A stretch of 64,000 nt of DNA from Pseudomonas sp. TMP9 (GCF_037943105.1 NZ_CP149803.1:3266001-3330000); one strand, 5' to 3'. Shown: positions 9,701 to 18,793, counted from the stretch's first letter. The notes: a model not told the origin generated them from the sequence alone. Program-made: numbers and translations.

Positions 9701-10141
9701 ACCGACCAACTGATCAACTGGTCACTGAATGACACCGTCACCCGAGTCATTGTGAAAATCGGTGTCGCCTATGAGACCGATTTGCCGCTGGCGCGCAAAT
9801 TGATGATGCAGGCGGCCACAGAAAACCCGCGCGTGCTGCGTGACCCGGAGCCGTTGTTGTTTTTCCTGACCATCAGCGCCAGCACCTTTGACCATGAACT
9901 GCGCTTCCATGTGCGCGAGCTGGCTGACCGCAATGCCGCCACTGATGAAATTCTCACGCGCATCGCGTTGAGCTTCCGCGAGCACAACGTGGAGATGGCG
10001 TTCAACCAAGTCGATGTGACGATCAAGAATCTGCAGGGTCATGAACTCAACCTGAACACCGGGGAGTTGATCACTGCAGGCGCTGCCGCCGCCGCCAAGC
10101 AAAATCAACTGCCACCCGCAACCATCGCTGACCCGCTGTAA
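6770..10141 (+). CDS. mscK: Large MscK/KefA-type mechanosensitive channel
   Basis: This 1123-aa inner-membrane channel should open under membrane tension to release ions during osmotic downshock. It has a signal peptide ending near HAAELPN, a long periplasmic coiled-coil domain (about 30-490, rich in Leu, Gln, Glu and Arg), about ten further membrane helices (490-900), and a C-terminal MscS core. The MscS core includes VGLGFGLQEIFANFISGLII, the FERPVRIGDVVTIG loop and VPNKTFVTDQLINWS. Length and plan match MscK rather than the ~285-aa MscS. Two starts are possible, 6770 and 6782, and neither has a strong ribosome binding site. It follows cvrA by 107 bases, so the two osmotic genes may be expressed together. 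Confidence 0.9.
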   Translation: MIITMSFLRTYLTVVLLGACLSATPLHAAELPNSADVQRSLDSLADRKLPEAEQLSIKQTLEKTLALLAEKTDSEERQATLEKQLQQAPRLIGEAQRDFERLKKSTPTQVPLRYGKSALPQLEQLLAERNAQLNEWQKQIIEANSLVITAQTRPERAQAEISSNQTRSQEINSILKSGRDASKPLSSERRAQLNAELGKLDAQTQLRRQELAGNNLLQDLGNSRRSLLEERIKRLEQELLDLQNLINEKRRSLSVQTVAEQSREAEKAGTDTLLAQESAVNLKLSDYLLRATDRLNELTRLNLQTKQQLDSLNQSDQALEEQISVLQGSLLLSRILYKQQQALPTLEIDSSLPDQIADLRLYQFELNQQREATNNPSAYVEQLLNAAPDSSVDNLTLSNDLLGIIDTRRELIDRLNRELNALLNESITLQLNQRQLKTTAEALRATLDEQMFWIPSNKPLDLEWFKSVPRLLERQIAELPWGANLRQLGAGLTERPLLFLPLLLLIALLLWKRGYLYRKLGELHHDIGHFKRDSQLHTPMAIMLNLLLALPGTLFLALCGFALQMDARGQNVNLGEALFQMAQAWLVFYTAYRILADGGVAELHFRWGRPQAAFLHRQVRRLGLVVMALVAVVTVAKHQPAALGDDVIGLTVVLSCYGLMVWLLHKLLLSGPAREHASAFRMLIGIALSLLPLALIIAVGFGYYYTALKLSDRLITTLYLLMIWLIVEATFVRGLSVAARRLAYQRAMSKRQAQSKEGVEGTDAVIEEPTLDIEQVNQQSLRLIRLALLGTFVAGLYWVWADLISVFAYLDNIALYEYSSGSGDAATLVPISLSDVLGALVIIGITVALGRNLPGLLEVLVLSRLKLAQGSAYATTTLLSYAIVGIGFVITLSTLGVSWDKLQWLVAALSVGLGFGLQEIFANFISGLIILFERPVRIGDVVTIGNLSGTVSKIRIRATTITDFDRKEIIVPNKTFVTDQLINWSLNDTVTRVIVKIGVAYETDLPLARKLMMQAATENPRVLRDPEPLLFFLTISASTFDHELRFHVRELADRNAATDEILTRIALSFREHNVEMAFNQVDVTIKNLQGHELNLNTGELITAGAAAAAKQNQLPPATIADPL

Positions 10142-11677
<1,536 letters not shown>

Positions 11678-11703
11678 CGCGTGGCGCACAGTGCGCGATA
11701 GCC

Positions 11704-11774
11704 GTAGGGTGGATGACGCCTTTTTCATCCACCACACCTGCCACGGTGGATGGATAGAGCGCCATCCACCCTAC
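11704..11774. repeat. GTAGGGTGGA palindromic repeat element, copy 1
   Basis: The outer arms GTAGGGTGGATG (11704-11715) and CATCCACCCTAC (11763-11774) are perfect inverted repeats of 12 bp. Inside, CATCCACC and GGTGGATG form a second nested pair. A related element with the same outer arms lies at 55417-55503. It sits in the 314-bp gap between selO and the SLC13 gene. I take it to be a dispersed non-coding repeat rather than an operator. Confidence 0.8.
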
Positions 11775-11991
11775 ACACTGCCCGACAGGCGCTGCAGGCT
11801 GCAACCAGCGCCACAGTGCGCGGTAGAGCGGCCGGCATCGGCTTATCTATTAAACCGAAAAGGCATATAAACCTTCCCAAACATTCTTAGACTCTCTAAG
11901 CAGCAACCCTTATCTTCTCCGCCCTGCGCAGCCGTCAGCCTGTATTTGCCGCGCCTGCTGCTTCGCACGAGACTTGCCGCTAAGGATGTCC
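11775..11991 (+). other. Leader of the SLC13 permease gene with an AT-rich island
   Basis: This is the rest of the 314-bp gap after selO. The stretch from about 11840 to 11920 is clearly AT-richer than its surroundings (for example TATCTATTAAACC, GGCATATAAACC and CATTCTTAG), as expected for a promoter and activator region. I could not settle on a -35/-10 pair. AAGGA at 11982-11986 is the ribosome binding site for the ATG at 11992. No coding frame is supported here. Confidence 0.45.
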
Positions 11992-13788
11992 ATGTTCTGG
12001 GATTCTCTACCACTGCCCCTGCTGTTCGTCTCTGCGCTGCTGGTCTGGCTGCTGTATTCCTTTGTGCGCGAGAAGTGGAGCCCGGACATCGTCGCGGCCA
12101 TCGCTGTGGCGGCGCTGCTGGTCAGCCAGTTACTGACGCCAGCGGAAGTGCTCAGCGTACTGAGTAACTCAGCCCCGGTGACCATCGCCTGTATGTTTGT
12201 CCTTTCTGCAGCGCTGGAACGCACCGGCTGCATTGACGCCTTGGGCAATTGGCTGGGCAACTTAGTCGGCACCAGCCCGATCCGCGTGCTGACCGGCCTG
12301 ACGGTGACCGCCCTGGTGATCTCGGCCTTTCTGAATAACACACCAGTGGTGGCCATTCTCACGCCGGTGGCCATTTCACTGGCCCGCCGCGCCGGCACAT
12401 TGCCTTCCAAGCTGCTGATTCCGCTGTCTTACGCCACCATCCTCGGCGGTACGCTGACCATGATCGGTACCTCGACCAATATCTTGGTCGACGGCGTGGC
12501 GCGTAAAGCCGGCCTGGAACCCTTCGGCATGTTTGAAATCACCGGAGCCGGGTTGATCCTCGCGTCCGTCGGCATGCTCTACCTGCTGACGATAGGCCGC
12601 CACCTGCTGCCCGAGCGTGAAACGCTGTCTAAGCAACTGCGCCCAGATTTAGTGCGCACCTTTATGACCGAGCTGCTGGTGCCACACGACTCGCCGATGA
12701 TCGGCAAGACCCTGCACGAAGCCAATCTCAACGGCGGCAGCGGCTTGAAGGTGCTGAAAATTTTCCGCGACGAACAGCAGCTCACCGAACCCGGCAACGA
12801 CACGCTGTTGTTGGCTGGCGACCAGTTGGTGCTGCACGGTCAGGTCAAGGATGTGGTTGAGCTGCGTGGCAGCGGTCATCTGATTTTCAACCGCAGCGAT
12901 GCCTTTGAAACCATCAGCAGCCATGACGTGATCCTTGCTGAGGCCATCGTCGGGCGTAACTCGCGTTACAGCCACCGCCCCATGCGCGACCTCGACCTCA
13001 CCGCGCGTTACGGCATCGCCGTGCTCGCCGTGCACCGCCAAGACGAGAACATCCAAGGCAACCTTGATGACTTCGAGTTGCAGTTCGGGGATGTGATGCT
13101 GGTGGAAGGCACGCCGACGCAGATCAAGCGCTTCGCCGACAACGGTGAGCTGATCAGCCTCAACGCCGTGCAGGAGCGCGCCTTCCGCCGTGACAAAGCG
13201 CCCATTGCGATTATCGCCACCCTCAGCGTGATGATCCTCGCCGCGTTTGGCGTGATGCCTATCGAGGGCTTGGCGATTATCGGCGCCGTCACCGTGCTGG
13301 CCACCCGTTGCCTGGACGTGGAAGACGCCTACAAGGCGGTGGACTGGAAGATCCTCAGCCTGATCTTTGGCATGCTGGCCATCAGCATCGCCATGGAAAA
13401 GGTCGGTCTGGTAAAAATGATGGTTGAGAATGTGATGGGCTGGATGCCCTGGGCCGGCCCACTGCTGATGCTGAGTTTTATCTACCTGCTCACCTCGATC
13501 CTTACCGAAATGCTCTCAAACAATGCCGTGGCGGTGCTGGTCACCCCGATTGCCATCGGCATGGCTCAGCACTTGGGCGTCGATCCCCGCGCATTTGTGG
13601 TGGCGGTAATGTTTGCGGCCAGCGCCAGCTTTGCCACGCCCATTGGCTACCAAACCAACACCTTCGTGTACAACGCCGGCGGCTATCGCTTCACCGACTT
13701 TATGAAAGTTGGTATCCCGCTGAATATTATCCTGTGGATTGTGGCCAGCTTTGTCATCCCTTGGTTCTGGCCGCTGGTCCCGGTTTAA
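11992..13788 (+). CDS. SLC13-family permease with paired RCK_C domains
   Basis: This 598-aa inner-membrane transporter belongs to the SLC13/divalent anion:sodium symporter group in which two cytosolic TrkA-C (RCK_C) domains are inserted between two membrane halves. Visible landmarks are SAFLNNTPVVAILTPVA and TSTNILVDG in the first half, RCK_C repeats at about residues 205-380, and NNAVAVLVTPIAIGMA plus FATPIGYQTNTFVYNAGGY in the second half. The SNT/NNT-Pro hairpins are the ion and substrate sites of the family. AAGGA lies 5 bases before the ATG. The next gene is metY (sulfur assimilation), so sulfate or another sulfur anion is a reasonable but unproven substrate. It resembles the transporter at 46631. 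Confidence 0.82.
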   Translation: MFWDSLPLPLLFVSALLVWLLYSFVREKWSPDIVAAIAVAALLVSQLLTPAEVLSVLSNSAPVTIACMFVLSAALERTGCIDALGNWLGNLVGTSPIRVLTGLTVTALVISAFLNNTPVVAILTPVAISLARRAGTLPSKLLIPLSYATILGGTLTMIGTSTNILVDGVARKAGLEPFGMFEITGAGLILASVGMLYLLTIGRHLLPERETLSKQLRPDLVRTFMTELLVPHDSPMIGKTLHEANLNGGSGLKVLKIFRDEQQLTEPGNDTLLLAGDQLVLHGQVKDVVELRGSGHLIFNRSDAFETISSHDVILAEAIVGRNSRYSHRPMRDLDLTARYGIAVLAVHRQDENIQGNLDDFELQFGDVMLVEGTPTQIKRFADNGELISLNAVQERAFRRDKAPIAIIATLSVMILAAFGVMPIEGLAIIGAVTVLATRCLDVEDAYKAVDWKILSLIFGMLAISIAMEKVGLVKMMVENVMGWMPWAGPLLMLSFIYLLTSILTEMLSNNAVAVLVTPIAIGMAQHLGVDPRAFVVAVMFAASASFATPIGYQTNTFVYNAGGYRFTDFMKVGIPLNIILWIVASFVIPWFWPLVPV

Positions 13789-13899
13789 GGTAGACAATCA
13801 GCTCAATCAAACTCCGTTTCATTGCGCGCGCGCATTGACCAAGCCGGGCTGATTTGTCCATGCTGCACACCCTTGAATCTGCCCGGAAGGAACGTGCGC

Positions 13900-15180
13900 A
13901 TGAAACTGGAAACGCTGGCTATTCACGCCGGTTACACCCCTGACCCAACCACCAAAGCGGTGGCGGTGCCGATTTACCAGACCAGCTCTTTTGCCTTTGA
14001 TGACACCCAGCACGGCGCCGACCTGTTCGACCTGAAGGTGGCAGGCAACATCTATTCACGCATCATGAACCCGACCAACGCCGTGCTCGAAGAGCGTATA
14101 GCCGCACTGGAAGGCGGCGTTGGCGCGCTGGCCGTGGCCTCGGGGATGTCGGCGATTACCTACGCGATCCAAACCGTGGCCGAGGTTGGCGACAACATTG
14201 TCTCGGTGGCCAAGCTGTATGGCGGCACCTATAACCTGCTAGCCCATACCCTGCCGCGCTTTGGCATTCAGACGCGCTTCGCCGCCCATGACGACATCGC
14301 CGCATTGGAAGCGTTGATCGACGATAAAACCAAGGCGGTATTCTGCGAATCCATCGGTAACCCGGCCGGTAATATCGTCGACTTAGCCGCCTTGGCTGCT
14401 GCTGCACACCGCCATGGCGTGCCGCTGATCGTCGATAACACCGTGGCCACACCCATGCTCTGCCGCCCATTCGAGCATGGCGCAGACATCGTCGTGCACT
14501 CGCTCACCAAATACATCGGCGGCCACGGCACCAGCATCGGCGGCATGGTGGTCGACTCCGGTAAATTCCCGTGGGCTGACCACAAAGAACGCTTTGCCCT
14601 ACTGAACACGCCAGACCCGTCCTACCACGGCGTGACCTACACCGAAGCCTTCGGCCCAGCCGCCTTTATCGGTCGCTGCCGCGTGGTGCCGCTGCGCAAT
14701 ACCGGCGCAGCGCTGTCGCCGTTTAACGCCTTCCTGATTCTGCAAGGCTTGGAGACGCTGGCCCTGCGCATGGAGCGTCACTGCGAGAACGCGCTTAAAG
14801 TCGCGCATTACCTGCATGATCACCCGCAAGTGGCCTGGGTCAAATACGCGGGCCTACCGGACCACCCAGAACACGCACTGGCGCAAAAGTATTGCGCCGG
14901 CAAACCCGCTTCAATCCTGTCGTTCGGCATTGTTGGCGGCCAGGAAGCCGGTGCACGCTTTATCGATGCCCTGAAGCTGGTGGTGCGCTTGGTGAACATC
15001 GGCGACGCGAAATCGCTGGCCTGCCACCCCGCGTCAACCACCCACCGCCAGCTCAATGATGAAGAGCTGGAGCGCGCCGGCGTGCCGCGCGACATGGTCC
15101 GCCTATCAATCGGCATCGAGCACAGCGATGACATTCTGGCGGACCTAAGCCAAGCCCTTCAGGCTGCGCAAATTCTCTAA
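13900..15180 (+). CDS. metY: O-acetylhomoserine sulfhydrylase (O-acetylhomoserine aminocarboxypropyltransferase)
   Basis: MetY is a PLP enzyme that joins sulfide to O-acetylhomoserine to give homocysteine, the direct sulfhydrylation route to methionine. The 426-aa protein begins MKLETLAIHAGYTPD and has IYSRIMNPTNAVLEERIAAL, the PLP aspartate in LIVDNTVATP, and the Schiff-base lysine in VVHSLTKYIGGHGTSIGG. Length (about 425) and these segments fit MetY better than MetB/MetZ (about 400). GGAAGGA precedes the ATG at 13900. The frame is open further upstream but without family similarity. It follows the SLC13 permease by 111 bases in the same direction. Confidence 0.9.
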   Translation: MKLETLAIHAGYTPDPTTKAVAVPIYQTSSFAFDDTQHGADLFDLKVAGNIYSRIMNPTNAVLEERIAALEGGVGALAVASGMSAITYAIQTVAEVGDNIVSVAKLYGGTYNLLAHTLPRFGIQTRFAAHDDIAALEALIDDKTKAVFCESIGNPAGNIVDLAALAAAAHRHGVPLIVDNTVATPMLCRPFEHGADIVVHSLTKYIGGHGTSIGGMVVDSGKFPWADHKERFALLNTPDPSYHGVTYTEAFGPAAFIGRCRVVPLRNTGAALSPFNAFLILQGLETLALRMERHCENALKVAHYLHDHPQVAWVKYAGLPDHPEHALAQKYCAGKPASILSFGIVGGQEAGARFIDALKLVVRLVNIGDAKSLACHPASTTHRQLNDEELERAGVPRDMVRLSIGIEHSDDILADLSQALQAAQIL

Positions 15181-15209
15181 ACGGGTACGCCGCACTTGAT
15201 ATCTGCGCT

Positions 15210-15249
15210 GGCGACTCCAGATAAGGATTAACCCGAATCTGGAGTCGCC
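15210..15249 (+). promoter_or_regulatory. Perfect 13-bp hairpin enclosing the trxC ribosome binding site
   Basis: GGCGACTCCAGAT (15210-15222) and ATCTGGAGTCGCC (15237-15249) are perfect inverted repeats separated by 14 bases, ending one base before the trxC ATG. The trxC ribosome binding site GGAG (15241-15244) lies wholly inside the 3' arm, so in RNA it would be paired. No T run follows, which argues against a terminator. It could be an RNA switch or thermosensor-like element, or a protein-binding operator in DNA. Confidence 0.75.
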
Positions 15250-15250
15250 C

Positions 15251-15691
15251 ATGTCCGCCCCATCCCCTCTGCTCATCCCCTGCCCACACTGCAACGGCCT
15301 TAATCGCATTCCAGCTGAGCGCTTAAGCGATGCGCCGCGCTGTGGCCGCTGCAAATCCGAGGTGCTGCCCAGCACGCCTTTTGAGCTGACTCAGGCCAGC
15401 TTCGCGGCGCAGAACAAGGGCGATTTACCCTTGCTGATCGATGTCTGGGCCAGTTGGTGCGGGCCTTGTCGCAGCTTTGCACCGATCTTTGAACAAGCCG
15501 CCAGCCAGCTGCAGGGTCACTGCCGGCTGGCCAAGCTGGACAGCGAGGCCAACCCACAACTGTCCACCGAGATGGGCATCCGCTCGATCCCAAGCTTAAT
15601 CCTGCTCAAAGGCGGCGTGGAAATAGCCCGCCAGAGTGGCGCACTGCCATTGCCGCAACTACTCGGCTGGCTGCGTCAGCACGGCATCTGA
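15251..15691 (+). CDS. trxC: Thioredoxin 2 (zinc-binding thioredoxin TrxC)
   Basis: TrxC is a cytoplasmic protein-disulfide reductase with an N-terminal zinc ribbon. The 146-aa protein has the zinc cysteines in IPCPHCNG (C11, C14) and RCGRCKSE (C31, C34), and the redox motif WCGPC with cysteines C70 and C73. The thioredoxin cis-proline region IRSIPSLILL follows, and length matches the family (about 140-145). TrxC is commonly induced by oxidative stress (family knowledge). Its ribosome binding site GGAG is buried in the hairpin at 15210-15249, which suggests translational control or an operator at this spot. Confidence 0.93.
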   Translation: MSAPSPLLIPCPHCNGLNRIPAERLSDAPRCGRCKSEVLPSTPFELTQASFAAQNKGDLPLLIDVWASWCGPCRSFAPIFEQAASQLQGHCRLAKLDSEANPQLSTEMGIRSIPSLILLKGGVEIARQSGALPLPQLLGWLRQHGI

Positions 15692-15798
15692 AACAGCGCG
15701 CTGAGCGAATTGGTCAACAACGCGCTGACAACCCGGTCATTACCCTGCCATCGAACAAACCGTAGGCTGGCTGCACAACAATAACTGTGGAGCCAAGC

Positions 15799-16242
15799 AT
15801 GTCGATGCCCCTTGAACTGGTGCGCCAACTCACTGAAGAGCAGATTGCTTTCGTCAAACGTAGCGGCCTCAAGGCTGAAGTGCTGGAGGCTGGCCACGTG
15901 CGCTTACGCATGCCGCTGGCCGGCAACCAAAACCATATCGGTAGCATGTATGCCGGCGCACTGTTCACCTTGGCGGAAATTCCCGGCGGCGCGCTGTTTC
16001 TCGCCAGCTTTGATGCGGCGCGCTTCTACCCCATCGTCAAAGAGATGAACCTACGCTTTCGTCGCCCAGCAACGGGGGATATTTGCGTTGAGGCCCGTCT
16101 GACTGATGAGCAAATCCAGCACCTGCAAAAACAGGCAACAGAAGAAGGTAAAGCCGAATACGTTTTAGAGTTGCAGCTGACCGACGAGAGTGGTGAAGTA
16201 GTGGCCGAGAGTCGTGGCCTGTACCAATTGCGTAGACACTGA
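15799..16242 (+). CDS. Hotdog-fold thioesterase-like protein (PaaI/DUF4442-like)
   Basis: The 147-aa protein has a single hotdog domain. A central helix segment follows the NHIGSMYAGALFTLAEIPGG motif, which resembles the N-H-G-ALF core of PaaI/YiiD-type thioesterases, and it ends with a beta strand typical of the fold. Such proteins hydrolyse acyl-CoA thioesters, but this branch (DUF4442-like) is poorly defined, so the substrate is unknown. The ATG at 15799 has GGAG 7 bases upstream; the in-frame GTG at 15787 overlaps that site. It lies between trxC and the Usp gene, all on plus, with gaps near 100 bases. Confidence 0.75.
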   Translation: MSMPLELVRQLTEEQIAFVKRSGLKAEVLEAGHVRLRMPLAGNQNHIGSMYAGALFTLAEIPGGALFLASFDAARFYPIVKEMNLRFRRPATGDICVEARLTDEQIQHLQKQATEEGKAEYVLELQLTDESGEVVAESRGLYQLRRH

Positions 16243-16251
16243 CGCATGACC

Positions 16252-16265
16252 TTGCCCTAGGTCAA
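16252..16265 (+). promoter_or_regulatory. Weak candidate ANR/FNR-like box upstream of the Usp gene
   Basis: TTGCC-CTAG-GTCAA resembles the FNR/ANR consensus (TTGAT, 4 bases, ATCAA) with three mismatches. A TACAAT -10-like hexamer lies at 16293-16298, which would put the box near -46 instead of the ideal -41.5. Universal stress genes are known ANR targets in Pseudomonas, which is the main reason to note it. Confidence 0.25.
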
Positions 16266-16331
16266 AAGTCCAGCTACGACTCGGGGTGACAATACAATGT
16301 GCCGACATGCATCGGCAGGAGAATGCCGACC

Positions 16332-17132
16332 ATGCCCAACCATATCTTGATTGCCCACGACCTGCGCGACACTGCCGATATGGCGCTTTGTCGCGCTGCG
16401 CAGTTGGCTAAACAGTTCAACGCGAAACTGACTCTGCTGCACGTGCTAGATCCGAACAAAAGCAGCCAGGAACACGACCAAACCAAGCAAGCGCTGGACC
16501 GCAGCCTCAGCAAATATGCACCCGTCGGCACTCAGTTGTTAATCCGTAACGGCAGCAAGCCTTCTGACACCGTGTTGCAACAACTCAGTGAGCTGGGTTG
16601 TGACCTGCTGGTGCTCGGCGGCCATCATCAACGCCATGACTTCTTTTCCGGCACCAGCCTCGACCACATCGCGCGCAACTGCCCAGTGCCGCTGCTCTTG
16701 GTCGCCCGCAATGACTCGCGCCCGTATGAACGCGCTCTTGCGGCAATTGATTTCTCCCTCTGTGCCTGCAGCGCCTTTGGTCAGGCCTACCGGCTGCTGC
16801 CAGAAGGTGCAAACCTGCACGCCCTGCATGTGTTTGAGCCAGATAAGGGCACACCCAAACAAGTCGAAGAACAATTGACCACGCAGAAAGCTCTGATCAA
16901 CCAATTACTGGAAGATGAAGCACTCAACCTACCGGAGAAAGGCCCAAGTCTCAGTCATTCGGTAGAACAGGGCGGTATCTTGCGCAACCTGCAAGCCCAC
17001 CTGAAAAGCCACAATACTGAGCTGTTGGTGCTCGGCAGCCATGGCCGCAGCGCCCTGTCACAAGCCCTGCTCGGCAGCCTCGCACAACACTTCTTGCACA
17101 AGGCACCTTGCGACATCTATGTAGTGCGGTGA
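16332..17132 (+). CDS. Universal stress protein with two tandem Usp domains
   Basis: This 266-aa cytoplasmic protein has two Usp alpha/beta domains in tandem. The first (about 1-135) begins MPNHILIAHDLRDTADMALC. The second (about 140-266) ends with the nucleotide-binding pattern G-2x-G-9x-GS in LGSHGRSALSQALLGSLAQ. The matching stretch in domain 1 (LGGHHQRHDFFSGTS) lacks the second glycine, so ATP binding is more likely in domain 2. Tandem Usp proteins help survival in stress and anaerobic stasis in Pseudomonas. The ATG at 16332 is chosen because AGGAGA ends 9 bases upstream; two earlier in-frame starts lack or overlap it. A likely terminator lies about 95 bases downstream, inside the next gene. 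Confidence 0.88.
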   Translation: MPNHILIAHDLRDTADMALCRAAQLAKQFNAKLTLLHVLDPNKSSQEHDQTKQALDRSLSKYAPVGTQLLIRNGSKPSDTVLQQLSELGCDLLVLGGHHQRHDFFSGTSLDHIARNCPVPLLLVARNDSRPYERALAAIDFSLCACSAFGQAYRLLPEGANLHALHVFEPDKGTPKQVEEQLTTQKALINQLLEDEALNLPEKGPSLSHSVEQGGILRNLQAHLKSHNTELLVLGSHGRSALSQALLGSLAQHFLHKAPCDIYVVR

Positions 17133-17200
17133 GGAATGACTGCGTGGGCTTGTAAGCTTCCTATACTGCTCATCAGTTGAAGCTTTCTCGCGTGATAGCC

Positions 17201-18007
17201 ATGAATACACCGATCAAAACCAATCTAAACCGAGCGCTAACGCTGCTCGGTTTTTTTGTCTGTGTATTCGCAGTATCTACCGCGCAGGCAAAACCCCTGA
17301 ACATCTCGACAATCGACATACCTCCCTTTGGTATGTCGCTTGGGGATGGCCGGCCGGGCGGCATCATGTATGAGATCAGCAACCGCATCGCAGTTCAGGC
17401 GGGTTACACATCACGTAATACGCTGACGCCCTATGCTCGCACGGTGATAGAGCTTAAACATGGGCGCACCGACTTCGTATTGCGTTTCGACAACGATGAC
17501 CTCGGCGAAACAGCTCTTAAAGTGGCCCCCATATTCCCGCTGAGGGTGATTGTGGTTGGTGCTGCGGGCACTCAACTGAACACATTTAAAGATATGCATG
17601 GCTTGCTTATAGGGGTTATGCGCGGTGGCCGTTTCAACGACAAGTTCGCCGCAGACAACGCCATCGGCAAATACCCCATTAACAATTATGCCCAAGGGTT
17701 ATCAATGGTGCTGAGTGGTCGCTTGGACGGCCTTATTGGCTCTGACCTTGGTATTTACAACGTAGCCGAAGAGATGAAGCTGTCTCAGGCTCAGCTCTCT
17801 CAGCCCCTGGTATTGGGCGAACAATACTTCTGGCTATTCTACTCACGCAAAACAGCCGACACGCAAACGTTAGACCGACTTAAACAAGCGGTTGAACAGT
17901 TACGTGCGCAGGGCGCGTTTGCAGAAATTGTGCAGCGCTATACCCGAGTCACATACTTACCAAATGGATTTACGCTCCCTAAACCACCTACCCCGCCGGG
18001 GCTTTAA
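17201..18007 (+). CDS. Periplasmic solute-binding protein (family 3 / SBP_bac_3-like)
   Basis: The 268-aa protein has an N-terminal signal peptide (hydrophobic core around TLLGFFVCVFAVSTAQA, cleavage likely after AQA) and a bilobal solute-binding domain. The opening strand is LNISTIDIPPFGM, and a GGIMYEISNRIA segment follows. Such proteins bind amino acids or similar small solutes for ABC uptake, but no permease or ATPase gene is adjacent, so it may act alone or as an orphan sensor. The ATG at 17201 is preferred to a TTG at 17177; neither has a clear ribosome binding site. A strong terminator-like hairpin lies within codons 9-19. It converges with the ParA gene. Confidence 0.78.
   Translation: MNTPIKTNLNRALTLLGFFVCVFAVSTAQAKPLNISTIDIPPFGMSLGDGRPGGIMYEISNRIAVQAGYTSRNTLTPYARTVIELKHGRTDFVLRFDNDDLGETALKVAPIFPLRVIVVGAAGTQLNTFKDMHGLLIGVMRGGRFNDKFAADNAIGKYPINNYAQGLSMVLSGRLDGLIGSDLGIYNVAEEMKLSQAQLSQPLVLGEQYFWLFYSRKTADTQTLDRLKQAVEQLRAQGAFAEIVQRYTRVTYLPNGFTLPKPPTPPGL
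17227..17257 (+). terminator. Terminator-like hairpin inside the signal-peptide codons of the solute-binding protein gene
   Basis: AAACCGAGC (17227-17235) pairs with GCTCGGTTT (17245-17253), and the T run continues to 17257 (seven T). This has all marks of an intrinsic terminator. It lies about 95 bases after the Usp stop codon and within codons 9-19 of the following gene, where the T run encodes Phe-Phe. It probably ends Usp transcripts or attenuates the downstream gene. Confidence 0.75.
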
Positions 18008-18019
18008 TACAGGGAGTCG

Positions 18020-18793
18020 TTACGGTGCAGCGTTTAGCAAATCATGCAATTCGATAAACTGCTGGGTCAGTTTGTGGCTGCGATCCAAGTAGATCAGCGG
18101 CATGCATGCTTGATGCGACTCGCGCATTTTCACTGAACTCATCAAATTGACCGGTAATACCGGCAGGCCCTCAGCGACCAACTCATCAAGCAACTGCTGC
18201 GGTAGCGTAGCGCGCGGCTGGAATTGGTTGACCACAATGCCTTCAACTTCAAGGCCTTCGTTATGGTCTTCCTTTAGTTCCTCGATTTCCCTTAACAGCC
18301 CATACAAGGCTTGGCGCGAGAAACTGTCGCAGTCGAAAGGAATGAGCACACGGTCCGCCGCGATCAACGCAGAAACCGTATAGAAATTCAGGGCAGGCGG
18401 AGTATCAAGGTAAATCCGCTCGTAGTCCTCACTGAGGTCTTCGAGCAGTTTTCGCAGCTTGTTGATCTTGTGCTTTTGTTCAAGCTTGGGCTGCAAGTCA
18501 GCCAACTCGGCAGTGGCGGTGACCACATGCAGGTTTTCAAACGGCGTTTCATAAATATCCACACTGCCTTTCTTGCCAAAGGGCGCAGACGACAGCGTGT
18601 TCTTGAAAAACTCAGCAATGCCCATTGGGATGTCATCGCCCGTCAGGCCGGTGAGGTAATGGGTCGAATTAGCCTGAGCATCAAGGTCAATCAACAGCGT
18701 GCGATAACCCTGCGACGCGCTGACGGCGGCCAGGTTGCAGGCAATACTGGACTTACCCACCCCGCCCTTCTGATTAAAAATAACGCGCCGCAT
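18020..18793 (-). CDS. Orphan ParA/MinD-family ATPase
   Basis: The 257-aa protein has a deviant Walker A motif [16 protein letters not shown] at residues 7-22, Walker A' [10 protein letters not shown] (about 33-42), and Walker B-like RIYLDTPPA. ParA ATPases position cargo such as chromosomes, plasmids or protein clusters using ATP-driven surface gradients. No ParB-like partner is adjacent, and the chromosomal parAB of pseudomonads lies elsewhere, so this is an orphan ParA that may position another cargo. A strong GGGAGGTG precedes the ATG, and TAGAAT about 40 bases upstream (18824-18829, minus) could be its -10. It converges with the solute-binding protein gene with a 12-base gap and no terminator between them. 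Confidence 0.88.
   Translation of the reverse strand: MRRVIFNQKGGVGKSSIACNLAAVSASQGYRTLLIDLDAQANSTHYLTGLTGDDIPMGIAEFFKNTLSSAPFGKKGSVDIYETPFENLHVVTATAELADLQPKLEQKHKINKLRKLLEDLSEDYERIYLDTPPALNFYTVSALIAADRVLIPFDCDSFSRQALYGLLREIEELKEDHNEGLEVEGIVVNQFQPRATLPQQLLDELVAEGLPVLPVNLMSSVKMRESHQACMPLIYLDRSHKLTQQFIELHDLLNAAP

Noticed and set aside
13789-13899. Methionine or SAM riboswitch upstream of metY
   Set aside because: The 111-base leader lacks the conserved cores of known SAM riboswitches and has no terminator structure.
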